Below, in pieces: positions 18,062 to 27,587 of a stretch of 64,000 nucleotides of DNA (its first letter is position 1; every line of letters begins with the position of its first letter). The notes under the pieces are model-generated. The model ran no database searches, was not told the DNA's origin, and was given only the letters and a program-made list of their open reading frames with translations. The position numbers and the translations under genes are program-made. The DNA is from Lysinibacillus odysseyi (lineage in GTDB: Bacteria > Bacillota > Bacilli > Bacillales_A > Planococcaceae). The stretch lies in contig JABUKB010000001.1 of the NCBI GenBank assembly GCA_014595895.1, positions 1-64,000 on the forward strand. Reading direction: 5' to 3'.

Positions 18062-18739
18062 ATGAAGTCATCGTTTTTAAAATATGCGGCAGTGACAGCA
18101 CTAGCGGCAAGCTCGATTGCTTATGTAGCAGTAGCTCCAACAGAGGCAGCGACACCGTTTAAAGATATTCCTGCTGTTGATAAAGACCTACAACAAGCAG
18201 TCGATTCATTATATAATCAAGGGTATATTACAGGACGTACAAGTACGCAGTATGCTCCATCACAAGTGGCTACACGTGCAGAGACAGCCTTGTTCATTGC
18301 CAATGCCATAGGAATCGATCAAGTCAATGTAAAGGACCCAGGCTTTGTGGATGTGTCTAAATCAAATAAATACTATGGTGCGATCGCCGCCTTATACAAT
18401 GCAGGCATTATTAGTGGTTCTAAAAGAGCGGATGGCAAAATAGAATTTAGACCGGATTCTTCTGTGAAACGTGCCCATATCGGCAAAATGATTACATTGG
18501 CATTTGATTTAGATGTAGCTTCATCCTCTACTACAAAATTCACCGATGTAAATAAAATCAACGATGCCAATACGCGTCAGTATATTCAAACGTTGGTTAA
18601 TTACAATATTACAACAGGTACATCACCGACTACTTTTGATCCATACAAAGAAGTATCACGCGGCCAATTAGCGAAATTTTTATATCGTGCGATAGAAAGT
18701 ACAGATCAAGAAGAGTTAACGATTATTGATATACAATAA
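18062..18739 (+). CDS. SLH-only surface protein
   Basis: The 225-residue product consists of a signal peptide (about 1-29, ending TEA) and three SLH domains filling the rest of the chain (FKDIPAVDKDLQQAVDSLYN, VKRAHIGKMITLAF, EVSRGQLAKFLYRAIE). No other domain is present, so it may cap or modulate SLH binding sites, or be the remnant of a larger protein; this is inference. ATG 18062 is preferred over an upstream frame start because GGAGG is at 18048-18052 and it gives a proper signal peptide. Confidence 0.88.
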   Translation: MKSSFLKYAAVTALAASSIAYVAVAPTEAATPFKDIPAVDKDLQQAVDSLYNQGYITGRTSTQYAPSQVATRAETALFIANAIGIDQVNVKDPGFVDVSKSNKYYGAIAALYNAGIISGSKRADGKIEFRPDSSVKRAHIGKMITLAFDLDVASSSTTKFTDVNKINDANTRQYIQTLVNYNITTGTSPTTFDPYKEVSRGQLAKFLYRAIESTDQEELTIIDIQ

Positions 18740-18770
18740 TATAAATTGTTCAATAAAGATAGCATTATTC

Positions 18771-18816
18771 AAGTGTAGCGCACCTCGATATCTGAGGTTG
18801 GGCTACACTTTTTTAC
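18771..18816 (+). terminator. Intrinsic terminator
   Basis: AAGTGTAGC and GCTACACTT close a stem that continues inward as CACCTC/GAGGTTG, followed by a T-run. Confidence 0.85.
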
Positions 18817-19016
18817 TTGTAATACATAACGAACTGAAATAAAAAGTATATATAACTACGCGCGGTATTAGTATGCTAGGACAATAGTTTCTAAGACTGA
18901 ATATTAAAATTATATTAAATTTCTGCTTTTAGGTGGAAAATGATAGGATTTTGACGATATATACCTGGAGAATTTATATAGGAAGAAAATTACAGTTTAT
19001 TTGAGGGGGAACATAC

Positions 19017-22000
19017 ATGAAGAAGACAGCGCGCGTGAGCGTTTTAGCGGGGCTATTATTAGCGCCAGCTTTACTAACTGAAATACCAGAAGTGGCGGCC
19101 CAGCAGAAGACACAAGTTATTCCATACAATGTCGTATCAGTCAATATCAGTGATCTTCGTCTACAGGATGTCCAAGCGTTAAATGAAAAAACAGCTGTGG
19201 CTAATTATGATGTATATGAAGATTTAATTGATAGCCTAGAAAGTAGAGGAACGATTTCTACAGATGAGTACGATCTTTTATTTGCTAAAATTGAGTATTT
19301 ACGAGAAATTCAAGACTTACAAAGTCGCACAGCGAAGTTCAAAAGTGATGTTTCTGTTTTAACAGAAAATAACGCAACGTTAGTTACTGAGGTGAAACGT
19401 CTAGGAGAAGAAGTCACTGCTATTGAAAAAGCGATTACATTAGCGCGTCTAAATCTTGATGAAGTGATCGATGATGCAATGGAAAATGCAGATTCTCAGT
19501 TAGCTGCTTTTATTAGTGCCAGCTTTGCAGGGATGACAGATTATACAACGGCTTTTCCTAACTACGTGGCTGCCTATCAGCTAGAAGCTTCAATTAAAAA
19601 GTTAAAAGATTTATCCGACCATACAGCATTGGCGCGTAGTTTTATTGAAACATATATTACGGGAACTGGCCAATTAGCGAATTTAGATACAGTGACAGAC
19701 CCAACAGAATTCCGTAAAAAAATGCAGGTATTAAATGAAGCCTATAAAGAAAAATTAACAGCGACAGTACAAAAGATTGTGAATGCCCATAAACCAAATG
19801 GCAGTACACGTACAGTAGGCGAAATGATGAAAGCAGCTAACGATGATTTAAAAGCGGCAGATGCATTAAACGCAGCAGTACAAGCTATTCCAACGAAAGC
19901 TTTTAAAACAGGGGTAACATTGCAAAGTGAATTGACAAAGCATCAAACGACTTTCAATAAAATGAACGCCCGTCAAAAAGCAGTAGCAGATTTATATACG
20001 CCACAAATAAATGGCAAGCTAACTCGTTACGACAAAGCATTAGCAGTCATGTTAGAAATCGATGCATTAAAACCAGCAGCTACGGAAGAATATCACAAGG
20101 CTGTAGAAGCAGCTCAAAAAAGCTACGATGGTTTAGCAAACGATCAACTAAGTCAAACCCTTGTCAAAAATGGGAACTATATTAAGTTGCAAGAGGCTGT
20201 AGCAGCAACAGCCAATTCGGTGGCAGTGATTGATGAAATTAAAGGGATTAAAACAGCAGCGGACATTATAGCTGCTCGTACTAATTACACAAAGTTAGAT
20301 AGTGCAGCGAAGAAAGTAGTTTATAACTATAAAGAGTTGCAAAATTGGGAAAAGATCCAAAAGTCTTCAGCCTCTATGGAAACGACCATTGATAAATTAG
20401 AGATTACCAATACGAAAGGTTTCGGGACTTCTGTTGCTTCAGCTTACAAAAAGTATGAGGTAATTGACGGCGAAAAACGACTACTTGTCACAAATGGCTA
20501 TCGTATGGAATATTTGAAGCCCTTTGGCGATGCAGTCACAGCGTTTTATGCCTTAAAATTGACAGCGGCGGACTATAAAACAAAGGTAGAGGAATTAGAC
20601 AAATTACTAAGCAGTACAGGAGCGGGAGGAACAGCTTCTAAGTTGTTCGACGAACTGATTGACAAAGCTAAAGAGAAAGCGGCAACAACCAATAAATATA
20701 CAAAGGATGAAGAGAAACTTCGAGCTCTATTGAAGGATTTAACCGACCAAATAGCAGCCAAAAAACAGCAAATTGCTGATGCAGAGGCAGTAGAAACGTT
20801 AATCGATAAAGCTAAAGATGATAAGAAGGAATTAGCAGATTTAGAGGCTAAATATACAGCGATTCTAAATGCACGCGCAGAGTATACAAAGCTAGGGGAA
20901 AGTAGTAAAGATTCGCAAAAGCTTGTAAAAAATCTAAAAACATTAACAGACCTAGAAAAAGTCGTGAAAAAGCCGGCAGATGTGATTAAACAACTCGTAG
21001 CAGTCGATCTAACAGCTCCTAACGTTGCATCAAAGGCAAAAACAGCCGTAAGTGCTTATGAGAAATTATCCGAAACAGAGAAAAAATATATACCAGCCAC
21101 CTATATAAATTTAGCCTTAGATTTGAAAACACTAGTAGAATTCGATGATTTGATGAAATCACTCAAGCCTACCAATGCCGATTTTGAGACCACTCTTACG
21201 AAGGCACGCGAAAAATACGACGCTTTAATTGCTGCTAATAGTGATAAATGGAAATCGGAAGATACAGAAACCGTTAAAAAAATGGTTGAGCAAATAAAAA
21301 AATATGACAAACAACTTAGCACATCCGAAGAGAATAATGAGGCAGTAAAAAAAGTAGTGGAACGTATCAATAAGCTAGCCCAAATAATTAATCCAATCGA
21401 TTTCATTAATGAAATAAATAGTATCGAGAGTGCCTACAATCAATTAGCCAATGATTTTAAAAAACAAGTTAAAAATTCCAATGACTTTAAAAATATGAAG
21501 AAAAACGTGGAATCTGCATTAAAAGTGGTGGATTTAATTAATCAAGATGTGATTAAAGCGGCAGATGTGTCTAATAGTAATTACACAAAACGCTTCTCGG
21601 CAGCCTTAAGCGCCTATGAAAAATTATCGGGTGCGCAAAAAAGTTATGTATATAATTATACGAGTGGCTTGAAACCGTATATTAAAGTGTATGAGTTAGT
21701 AGAAGCACTGAATAAATTAAAGCCAACAGCAAACACTTATATCAATGATCTAGAAAGAGTTCGTATGATGTATAATCAACTGACGGCTACAGAAAAGAGA
21801 TATGTGGAAAGCTTACTGCCGAGACTTACAAATGCTGAGAGTGGGGTTCAAGATGTTAAACATGTCATGAACTTGATCGAAGCGGCGAAGCCAGGCGTGG
21901 AAAATTATGTAGAAAAATTAATCGAAGCACGTGAAGCGTATGACGCCCTTGCAGTGAAGGATAAGTCATTCCAAAAGCTAGTGGCAAACTACAAAACATT

Positions 22001-23201
22001 AACGGATCGTGAAAAGCAGCTAAAACCTGTAATGACCGTTATTCATCAAATCAAGGAACTAGAAGAGATTTTAGCGCGTCCAAGATTTGACGAGGCTGAC
22101 TTCGTGAAAAAGTACAGCGCGGCCATTCAGGGCTATGACAAAGTAGATTATGAAGCGCGTGAACTGATCTATAACCGCGAAGTACTGTTTACAGGGGTTT
22201 ATCCAGTCGCTCAAACCATTAGTGCCATCGATAAAATTAAGCCAAATAGTGCAACGTTTGCCTCAGAGGTGAAGGAAGCGAGAGCCTGGTATGAATCCTT
22301 ATCGGAAGCAGAGCGTCCACGTGTGACAAACTATAATAAGCTAGTGGCATACGAACAAACAGTGGGGGCAGGGAACTGGGTAGATCAGTTAATTACAGAG
22401 ATTGCATCAAAATTGCCATCGCAATATATGGCGGCGGTGAAAGAAGCAAGAGCAGCATACGAAGCGCTGACAGCCGAGCAGAAAAAAGCTGTTACACGTT
22501 ATAAAGAGCTGCAAAATTATGAAAAAGGCATCAAGAATGTACAAGCAGCCATTGATGCCATCGACAATTTACAATTTGCAAGCGACTTAGTAAAAGGGTA
22601 TGATAAGGCGACGGCAGCATTGGATAAGTTAACAGCCGAGGAACGTCAAATGATTCCGAATATGTCGAAATTGCAGAGTGTTGCTCCAGCCATTGAAGTG
22701 TACAAAATGATTGCCGCTTTAAAGCCATCTAATGCAAACTTTACAGGAGCAGTGCAAGCCGCTTTTGCTGCGTACAATACATTGTCACCAGCTGAAAAGC
22801 AATATGTGACGAACTTCGCTGCATTACAGGAAGCTAAAAATGGCATTGATACCGTACAGGAAGTCATCGCGAAAATTGCTGCTATTTCGCCTGCATCTCG
22901 TGATTATGCAGCACAGGTAGCGGAGGCAATGGCTTTATACAATTCACTTCCAGCAGCTATGAAGAAGCAGGTAACAAACTACGATATTTTAAAAGCATCG
23001 CAAGCAGAAGCAAGTGCGGTCGATAAAGTGAAGCAAATGATTTCGGAAATTAATCCAAATGCGAGCAATTTCTCAACAAAAGTAAAGGCAGCACGTGCGG
23101 CATATGATAAATTATCGACAGCTCAAAAGAGATTAGTGGGTAATTACTTCTTATTAGAAGAATATGAAGCACAGTTAAACGACTTCTCTTTCTTCTTCTA
23201 A
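19017..23201 (+). CDS. Giant secreted helical-repeat protein
   Basis: The 1394-residue protein has a signal peptide (about 1-28, ending VAA), an N-terminal coiled-coil-like region (to about 280) and some fifteen degenerate repeats of about 60-70 residues. Each follows the pattern IxxIKPxxxxFxxxVxxAR, AYxxLxxxQKxxVxNYxxL, xxYE (for example EARAAYEALTAEQKKAVTRY, AARAAYDKLSTAQKRLVGNY). The pattern suggests three-helix bundles like FIVAR-type or spectrin-like surface repeats. There is no SLH domain, LPXTG motif or C-terminal membrane segment; the chain ends in NDFSFFF. It sits among SLH genes with GAGGGGG before ATG 19017. It probably acts as a long extracellular rod, bound to the wall or to other S-layer proteins; function is unknown. 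Confidence 0.85.
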   Translation: MKKTARVSVLAGLLLAPALLTEIPEVAAQQKTQVIPYNVVSVNISDLRLQDVQALNEKTAVANYDVYEDLIDSLESRGTISTDEYDLLFAKIEYLREIQDLQSRTAKFKSDVSVLTENNATLVTEVKRLGEEVTAIEKAITLARLNLDEVIDDAMENADSQLAAFISASFAGMTDYTTAFPNYVAAYQLEASIKKLKDLSDHTALARSFIETYITGTGQLANLDTVTDPTEFRKKMQVLNEAYKEKLTATVQKIVNAHKPNGSTRTVGEMMKAANDDLKAADALNAAVQAIPTKAFKTGVTLQSELTKHQTTFNKMNARQKAVADLYTPQINGKLTRYDKALAVMLEIDALKPAATEEYHKAVEAAQKSYDGLANDQLSQTLVKNGNYIKLQEAVAATANSVAVIDEIKGIKTAADIIAARTNYTKLDSAAKKVVYNYKELQNWEKIQKSSASMETTIDKLEITNTKGFGTSVASAYKKYEVIDGEKRLLVTNGYRMEYLKPFGDAVTAFYALKLTAADYKTKVEELDKLLSSTGAGGTASKLFDELIDKAKEKAATTNKYTKDEEKLRALLKDLTDQIAAKKQQIADAEAVETLIDKAKDDKKELADLEAKYTAILNARAEYTKLGESSKDSQKLVKNLKTLTDLEKVVKKPADVIKQLVAVDLTAPNVASKAKTAVSAYEKLSETEKKYIPATYINLALDLKTLVEFDDLMKSLKPTNADFETTLTKAREKYDALIAANSDKWKSEDTETVKKMVEQIKKYDKQLSTSEENNEAVKKVVERINKLAQIINPIDFINEINSIESAYNQLANDFKKQVKNSNDFKNMKKNVESALKVVDLINQDVIKAADVSNSNYTKRFSAALSAYEKLSGAQKSYVYNYTSGLKPYIKVYELVEALNKLKPTANTYINDLERVRMMYNQLTATEKRYVESLLPRLTNAESGVQDVKHVMNLIEAAKPGVENYVEKLIEAREAYDALAVKDKSFQKLVANYKTLTDREKQLKPVMTVIHQIKELEEILARPRFDEADFVKKYSAAIQGYDKVDYEARELIYNREVLFTGVYPVAQTISAIDKIKPNSATFASEVKEARAWYESLSEAERPRVTNYNKLVAYEQTVGAGNWVDQLITEIASKLPSQYMAAVKEARAAYEALTAEQKKAVTRYKELQNYEKGIKNVQAAIDAIDNLQFASDLVKGYDKATAALDKLTAEERQMIPNMSKLQSVAPAIEVYKMIAALKPSNANFTGAVQAAFAAYNTLSPAEKQYVTNFAALQEAKNGIDTVQEVIAKIAAISPASRDYAAQVAEAMALYNSLPAAMKKQVTNYDILKASQAEASAVDKVKQMISEINPNASNFSTKVKAARAAYDKLSTAQKRLVGNYFLLEEYEAQLNDFSFFF

Positions 23202-23216
23202 ATAAATTATTGATAA

Positions 23217-23252
23217 TCGTCCCTTGTGAAATCTAGCAAGGGGCGAATTTTT
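23217..23252 (+). terminator. Intrinsic terminator
   Basis: TCGTCCCTTG and CAAGGGGCGA pair (one wobble) and are followed by ATTTTT. Confidence 0.85.
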
Positions 23253-23280
23253 CCATCTTGAAAATGAGGAGGCGGGCGAT

Positions 23281-24327
23281 ATGAAATGGTGGATAAGCAG
23301 TATCATCCTATGTGTGTTATGTGGGTTATCGAGTTATACGGGGGTTGCAGCAAATAGCCAGATTGGAAAAGTATCGTGGGCAAACCCTTATATTCAAAAG
23401 GTGGTTGAGCGAAAAATCATGCCACTTGATCAAAACGGGCGATTCAATACGTTTGATGCGGTGACACGCAGTGAAGCGGTGCAGGCAATTATCCAAGCTC
23501 GTGCTATCCCGCTCGATGCAAAACAGCCGCTTCTAGCGAAGGATGTACAAAAAAATCATCCGCAATATGCGGCTTTTCAAAAATTAGTGGAGCTCGGGGT
23601 GTTAGACAATGCCGCTTATTTAAAACCTGACGCATATGTCACAAGAGCGCAAATAGCGAAAATGATGGCCTTAGCCTTTCAAATAGAAGTAGACAATCAA
23701 AACACAGCGTCCTTTCCAGATGTGAAGCGTACATATTGGGCAAAAGATTATATCGAATCGTTGACGGATATAGGTATTTTTCAAGGAAAGCTGGATGGGC
23801 GATTCGGGCCATTCGAATCGTTGCGCAAGGGGCAGCTCGCTAAAATAATAGTAGAGGCACAGGCATTTGAGGAACAGCTGAAACGTTATGAAATCGCCTA
23901 TAATGTATTAGGCAAAGAATATATTATGACACCAGTCGAGCATGAACAATCGGTGCAAGCTGTTTACCGTTTAATCAATGAGTATAGAGCAAAACATCAA
24001 TTGCCAGCGTTAACGTTAGAACCGCATCTTCGTCAAATGGCCGTTATTAAAGCGTATGACATGCTGGAAAATAAATATTTCAGTCATCGTTCGCCTTATT
24101 ACGGGCATACATGGGATTTAGTAACCCTTTATGATTATTCTTTTAGCGCACTTGGTGAAAATTTGGCACAGCAGTATAAAACGCCTCAGCAAGTAGTAGA
24201 GGCGTGGATTGCGTCTCCTAGTCATCAAGCAAATATTTTAACGGCAAATTATACTCATACGGGTATTGCGTTGGCGAAAGGTAATAATGGAAAATATTAT
24301 TGGGTTCAACTATTTTCAAGGAAATGA
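23281..24327 (+). CDS. SLH + CAP (SCP/PR1) domain protein
   Basis: The 348-residue protein has a signal peptide (about 1-24), three SLH domains to about 205 (WANPYIQKVVERKIMP, AYVTRAQIAKMMALAF, SLRKGQLAKIIVEAQAF) and a CAP domain at about 220-345. CAP hallmarks are visible: an early His-containing segment (KYFSHRSPYYG), GENLA, the WIASPSHQANIL block and a terminal YYWVQLF strand. Bacterial CAP proteins of the YkwD type are secreted and of unclear biochemical function, often proposed to act on wall components. The SLH domains would hold it at the surface. The ribosome binding site is GGAGG. Confidence 0.88.
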   Translation: MKWWISSIILCVLCGLSSYTGVAANSQIGKVSWANPYIQKVVERKIMPLDQNGRFNTFDAVTRSEAVQAIIQARAIPLDAKQPLLAKDVQKNHPQYAAFQKLVELGVLDNAAYLKPDAYVTRAQIAKMMALAFQIEVDNQNTASFPDVKRTYWAKDYIESLTDIGIFQGKLDGRFGPFESLRKGQLAKIIVEAQAFEEQLKRYEIAYNVLGKEYIMTPVEHEQSVQAVYRLINEYRAKHQLPALTLEPHLRQMAVIKAYDMLENKYFSHRSPYYGHTWDLVTLYDYSFSALGENLAQQYKTPQQVVEAWIASPSHQANILTANYTHTGIALAKGNNGKYYWVQLFSRK

Positions 24328-24349
24328 GTGCCTAAAATAAGGGATTTGT

Positions 24350-24366
24350 ATTACAAGAACATTACA
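24350..24366 (-). promoter_or_regulatory. WalR-box-like direct repeat
   Basis: On the minus strand the site reads TGTAAT-GTTCT-TGTAAT, which matches the established WalR consensus TGTWAH-N5-TGTWAH in both halves. It lies between a CAP-domain gene and an NlpC/P60 gene; a degenerate copy (TGTTAC-ACAAG-TGAAAA) is at 24459-24475. Binding is inferred. Confidence 0.45.
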
Positions 24367-24396
24367 AATGTGAAATTAATTTTATGAAAAAATGTT

Positions 24397-24442
24397 AAAA
24401 AAGTACGTTTATGCCTGGTGTTATAGCATAAATGTGCTTTTT
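24397..24442 (+). terminator. Intrinsic terminator
   Basis: AAAAAAGTACGTTTATGC pairs with GCATAAATGTGCTTTTTT across an 11-nt loop. Confidence 0.85.
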
Positions 24443-24458
24443 TGGTTTTTTTAGAAAC

Positions 24459-24503
24459 TGTTACACAAGTGAAAAATAAAACTCTTAATATGTATGTTAC
24501 GAT
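24459..24503 (+). promoter_or_regulatory. Candidate activator-dependent promoter of NlpC/P60-SLH gene
   Basis: A WalR-like half site TGTTAC with a one-mismatch partner (TGAAAA) at 24459-24475 lies just upstream of where the -35 box would be for a TACGAT -10 at 24498-24503. No -35 consensus is present, which fits an activated promoter. This is weak evidence. Confidence 0.35.
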
Positions 24504-24553
24504 AGATTTCGTGAGAGAAGCACCGTAAGATTGAAAGGGGAAACTTACATATT

Positions 24554-25477
24554 ATGAAAAGATGGTTAATCCCTGTATTCGCATCATTTATGATCGTAAC
24601 AGGTTTAGGAGCAGAAAATCATTCTGCAGAAGCAGCAACTCAAGAACAATTAATTTCAAGTGCAAATAAATATCTGGGTACACCTTATGTATATGGCGGA
24701 ACAACTGCTAACGGTTTTGACTGTTCAGGCTATACACAAGCAGTTTTTAGAAATTTAGGAATTTCACTTCCACGTACATCAAAAGCGCAATATGGTGTTG
24801 GGTCAGCAGTTTCTCGTCAAAATTTAGAAGTTGGGGATCTAGTATTCTTTAACACGTCAGGTTCAGGTGTATCGCACGTAGGAATCTACTACGGTGACAA
24901 TAAATTTATCAATGCTGAATCAGCAGGCGTAAAAGTGAGCTCAATGGGTTCTTCTTATTGGTCAAAACGTTATATTGGCGCAAAACGCGTAGCGTCATTC
25001 AATACAGGTGAAGTTGCATCAGCGACAGAAGAAGTTAAAAAGGAGACAATTGATTTTTCTGTCATTGCTTCACGCGGAGAAGTGGCATTGCAATTGGCAA
25101 AAATGCTAGGGCTTGATACTTCGAACACGGCATCGCCATTTGTTGATGTAAAATCAAATTCTAAATATGCCGGAGCCGTAACTGCTCTTCATAAAGCAGG
25201 AATCTTTACAGGGGACGAGCATAATAAATTCAACCCGAACTCGCCTTTAACACGCAATCATATGGCGAAAATATTAGTAGAAGCGTTTGATATGAAAATG
25301 GGCGCTAACAAACTAACATTCCCTGATGTGTCTAAGTCGCACTGGTCTTATGAATATATTCAAATTTTAGCTTCAAATGGTGTAACAACTGGTAAAGCAA
25401 ACGGTACTTACGGTGGAAGCGACTATGTGAGACATACACAATTGAATAAATTCTTAGAACGTGCTGCAAAATTATAA
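24554..25477 (+). CDS. NlpC/P60 endopeptidase with C-terminal SLH domains
   Basis: The 307-residue protein has a signal peptide (about 1-27), an NlpC/P60 domain at about 30-145 with the catalytic Cys in FDCSGYT (about 57) and His in VSHVGIYYG, and SLH domains at about 170-305 (FVDVKSNSKYAGAVTALHKA, SPLTRNHMAKILVEAF, VRHTQLNKFLERAAKL). NlpC/P60 enzymes cut the D-Glu to diamino-acid bond in peptidoglycan stems; here the SLH part would tether the enzyme to the wall polymer. The order (enzyme first, SLH last) is the reverse of most neighbours. GAAAGGGG precedes ATG 24554. Confidence 0.9.
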   Translation: MKRWLIPVFASFMIVTGLGAENHSAEAATQEQLISSANKYLGTPYVYGGTTANGFDCSGYTQAVFRNLGISLPRTSKAQYGVGSAVSRQNLEVGDLVFFNTSGSGVSHVGIYYGDNKFINAESAGVKVSSMGSSYWSKRYIGAKRVASFNTGEVASATEEVKKETIDFSVIASRGEVALQLAKMLGLDTSNTASPFVDVKSNSKYAGAVTALHKAGIFTGDEHNKFNPNSPLTRNHMAKILVEAFDMKMGANKLTFPDVSKSHWSYEYIQILASNGVTTGKANGTYGGSDYVRHTQLNKFLERAAKL

Positions 25478-25532
25478 TAATAACTTATTATTTATTAAAC
25501 TAGGTTACTTACCTTCATATTAATAGATAGAT

Positions 25533-25572
25533 AGGAGAGAAGTTTTTTAACAAGCGCTTCTCTTCTTTTTTT
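25533..25572 (+). terminator. Intrinsic terminator
   Basis: AGAGAAG and CTTCTCT form the stem, followed by CTTTTTTT. Confidence 0.7.
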
Positions 25573-25763
25573 ATGTCGATTTCCTTGTTCGCCATTAAAA
25601 GCTTGTTTTCATGATAGATATACTATTTCCAACAACCTACTATTGAAATTGTGATAAAAATATGATTTTTTATTAAAAAAATATCAGAATCTAGTAAATC
25701 TTTCTATTATTCACCACAATTTCTATGGTATTATAGAGTTGCTTGAAAGAAGGAGGAAAGACA

Positions 25764-27437
25764 TTGTCTTTTAAAAATTTTACTTTAGTCGCCCTAATGT
25801 TCGTCTTGTCAATGTTTGGTGTGCAACACGCATCCGCTAATCAGCAGTTTGCTGATATTCCTACCTCACATGAAGCATATAATGAGGTAAATTATCTTTA
25901 TGGTTTAGGTGTCATCAAAGGATATAAAGAAAACGGTAAAACATATTTTAAACCGGGAAATACATTAACACGTGCACAAGCTGCCAAAATGTTAGTGTTA
26001 ACGGCAGGTCACAAGCCGTTAATCGTTTCCAAGTCTTCTTTCTCAGATGTTAAAGTAGAGTTAGAAGCATCAGGCTATATAGAACGTGCTGTCAAGCTAG
26101 GTTATATGTCAGGTACTTCAAGTACTAAATTCGAACCGAATGTTCCGGTTACTCGCGATGTCATCGCAAAAGGTCTAGCGCTTGCATTTGATTTAAATCC
26201 TGATGAGTATGTTAGTGAACCTATACCCTTCTCAGATGTTCCTAAAACCCATAATTATTATAAATATGTTGCGGCTTTATATTATAACGGCATTACAAAT
26301 GGAGATGACGGTCGCTTTAAAATAAATAGCAATTTAACACGTGTTCAATTTGCTCGTTTTATTGCACGTGCTGATTCAGAAAAATATCGTTTAAACATTC
26401 CAGTTGTCGGAGCGGAGATTATCGGACAAGTTGTAGCCAACACAAATGGTTTAAACATTCGTTCAACAGCTACATTTACAGGTTCAAGTAATGTGGTGGG
26501 GACAGTAAATAAAGGCTATACTTTTAATTTATACGAAGAAACGTCAACTTATTACAAAGTTGCTTATAATGGTGAGTATGCTTACATTTTCAAACAGTAT
26601 GCCAATAAACCAGGCACTACAACGAATGAATCGGATACAGAGTCAGATACAGGCTCTTCGGATAGCGGTTCGCAACCAGCGCCAACTGTTAAAACAATAG
26701 GCTTTGCTACAGCAAATGGCTTAAACATCCGTTCACAAGCCAATGCAACATCGACGATTGTAGCAACGATTAACCGCGGTGCACAAGTGGATGTCGTGTC
26801 CATTTCAGGAAACTGGGCAAAAGTTAAGTACAACGGTAAAACAGGCTATATTAATAAGATTTATTTACGTTTAAAAAATACATCGGGTTCAGTACTAGCT
26901 GACCGTATTATTGTTATAGACCCAGGTCACGGCGGTAAAGATCCAGGTGCCGTAAGCAGTGGTGCACAAGAAAAACAAGTCGTTTTAAAAGTATCGCAAA
27001 AATTACAGCAAAAATTAAAAGCTGCTGGTGCAAATGTGAAAATGACACGTACTGGCGACACGTTCCCAACTTTAGATGCACGTACAAAATTTGCTACTAA
27101 CAACTATGGTGAAGTTTTCGTCAGTATCCATGCCAATGCGGCAGGCTCTGCAGCAAACGGAACAGAAACTTTCTATAATACAATTTCTAATTCACAAGAA
27201 GAAGCTATTTTAGCGAAGTTTATCAATGATGAAATCGTGAAAAATGCCAATATGAATAATCGTGGCGTGAAAACAGCAGATTATTATGTTATCCGCAACC
27301 TATATATGCCAGCAGTATTAGTCGAGCTTGGTTTTATTACAAACAGTGCTGACCGTGCAAAACTAATCTCAGATCAATATGTAGAAATCTATGCGCAGTC
27401 GATTTATAACGGTATTCTAAAATATTATCAACAATAA
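25764..27437 (+). CDS. SLH + SH3 + N-acetylmuramoyl-L-alanine amidase
   Basis: The 557-residue wall hydrolase has a signal peptide (to about 25, ending ASA), three SLH domains to about 205, two bacterial SH3 domains (about 215-285 and 312-370, both with GLNIRS), and an Amidase_3 domain from about 380 to the end. Catalytic and zinc-binding features are visible: IDPGHGGKDPGA (His), EKQVVLKV (Glu), FVSIHANA (His) and VELGFITN (Glu). It cleaves the amide between muramic acid and the stem peptide. TTG at 25764 is chosen as start because AGGAGG (25751-25756) is correctly spaced and gives a clean signal peptide; an upstream in-frame TTG at 25743 would overlap that site. Confidence 0.92.
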   Translation: MSFKNFTLVALMFVLSMFGVQHASANQQFADIPTSHEAYNEVNYLYGLGVIKGYKENGKTYFKPGNTLTRAQAAKMLVLTAGHKPLIVSKSSFSDVKVELEASGYIERAVKLGYMSGTSSTKFEPNVPVTRDVIAKGLALAFDLNPDEYVSEPIPFSDVPKTHNYYKYVAALYYNGITNGDDGRFKINSNLTRVQFARFIARADSEKYRLNIPVVGAEIIGQVVANTNGLNIRSTATFTGSSNVVGTVNKGYTFNLYEETSTYYKVAYNGEYAYIFKQYANKPGTTTNESDTESDTGSSDSGSQPAPTVKTIGFATANGLNIRSQANATSTIVATINRGAQVDVVSISGNWAKVKYNGKTGYINKIYLRLKNTSGSVLADRIIVIDPGHGGKDPGAVSSGAQEKQVVLKVSQKLQQKLKAAGANVKMTRTGDTFPTLDARTKFATNNYGEVFVSIHANAAGSAANGTETFYNTISNSQEEAILAKFINDEIVKNANMNNRGVKTADYYVIRNLYMPAVLVELGFITNSADRAKLISDQYVEIYAQSIYNGILKYYQQ

Positions 27438-27447
27438 TGTAACCTTT

Positions 27448-27480
27448 AGTTGCCTTGTAACGTCTATTTACAAGGCAACT
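27448..27480 (+). terminator. Hairpin terminator with weak T tract
   Basis: AGTTGCCTTGTA and TACAAGGCAACT pair perfectly and are followed by ATTTATTTT. Confidence 0.7.
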
Positions 27481-27587
27481 ATTTATTTTGCAATGTTTTA
27501 TAAATTCTAGGAAGATTCTATGATATAATTCAAGAAGTTAAATTTTAGAGAGGGAAGGTAGACATCAAAGGATGTTGAAGTTGTATT

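Noticed and set aside
19800-23150. Repeats resembling a CRISPR or tandem DNA array
   Set aside because: The repeats are at protein level only, degenerate in DNA, within one long frame.
24328-24553. c-di-AMP (ydaO/yuaA) riboswitch, expected before some wall hydrolase genes
   Set aside because: The conserved core elements are not present; the gap is explained by a terminator and WalR-like repeats.
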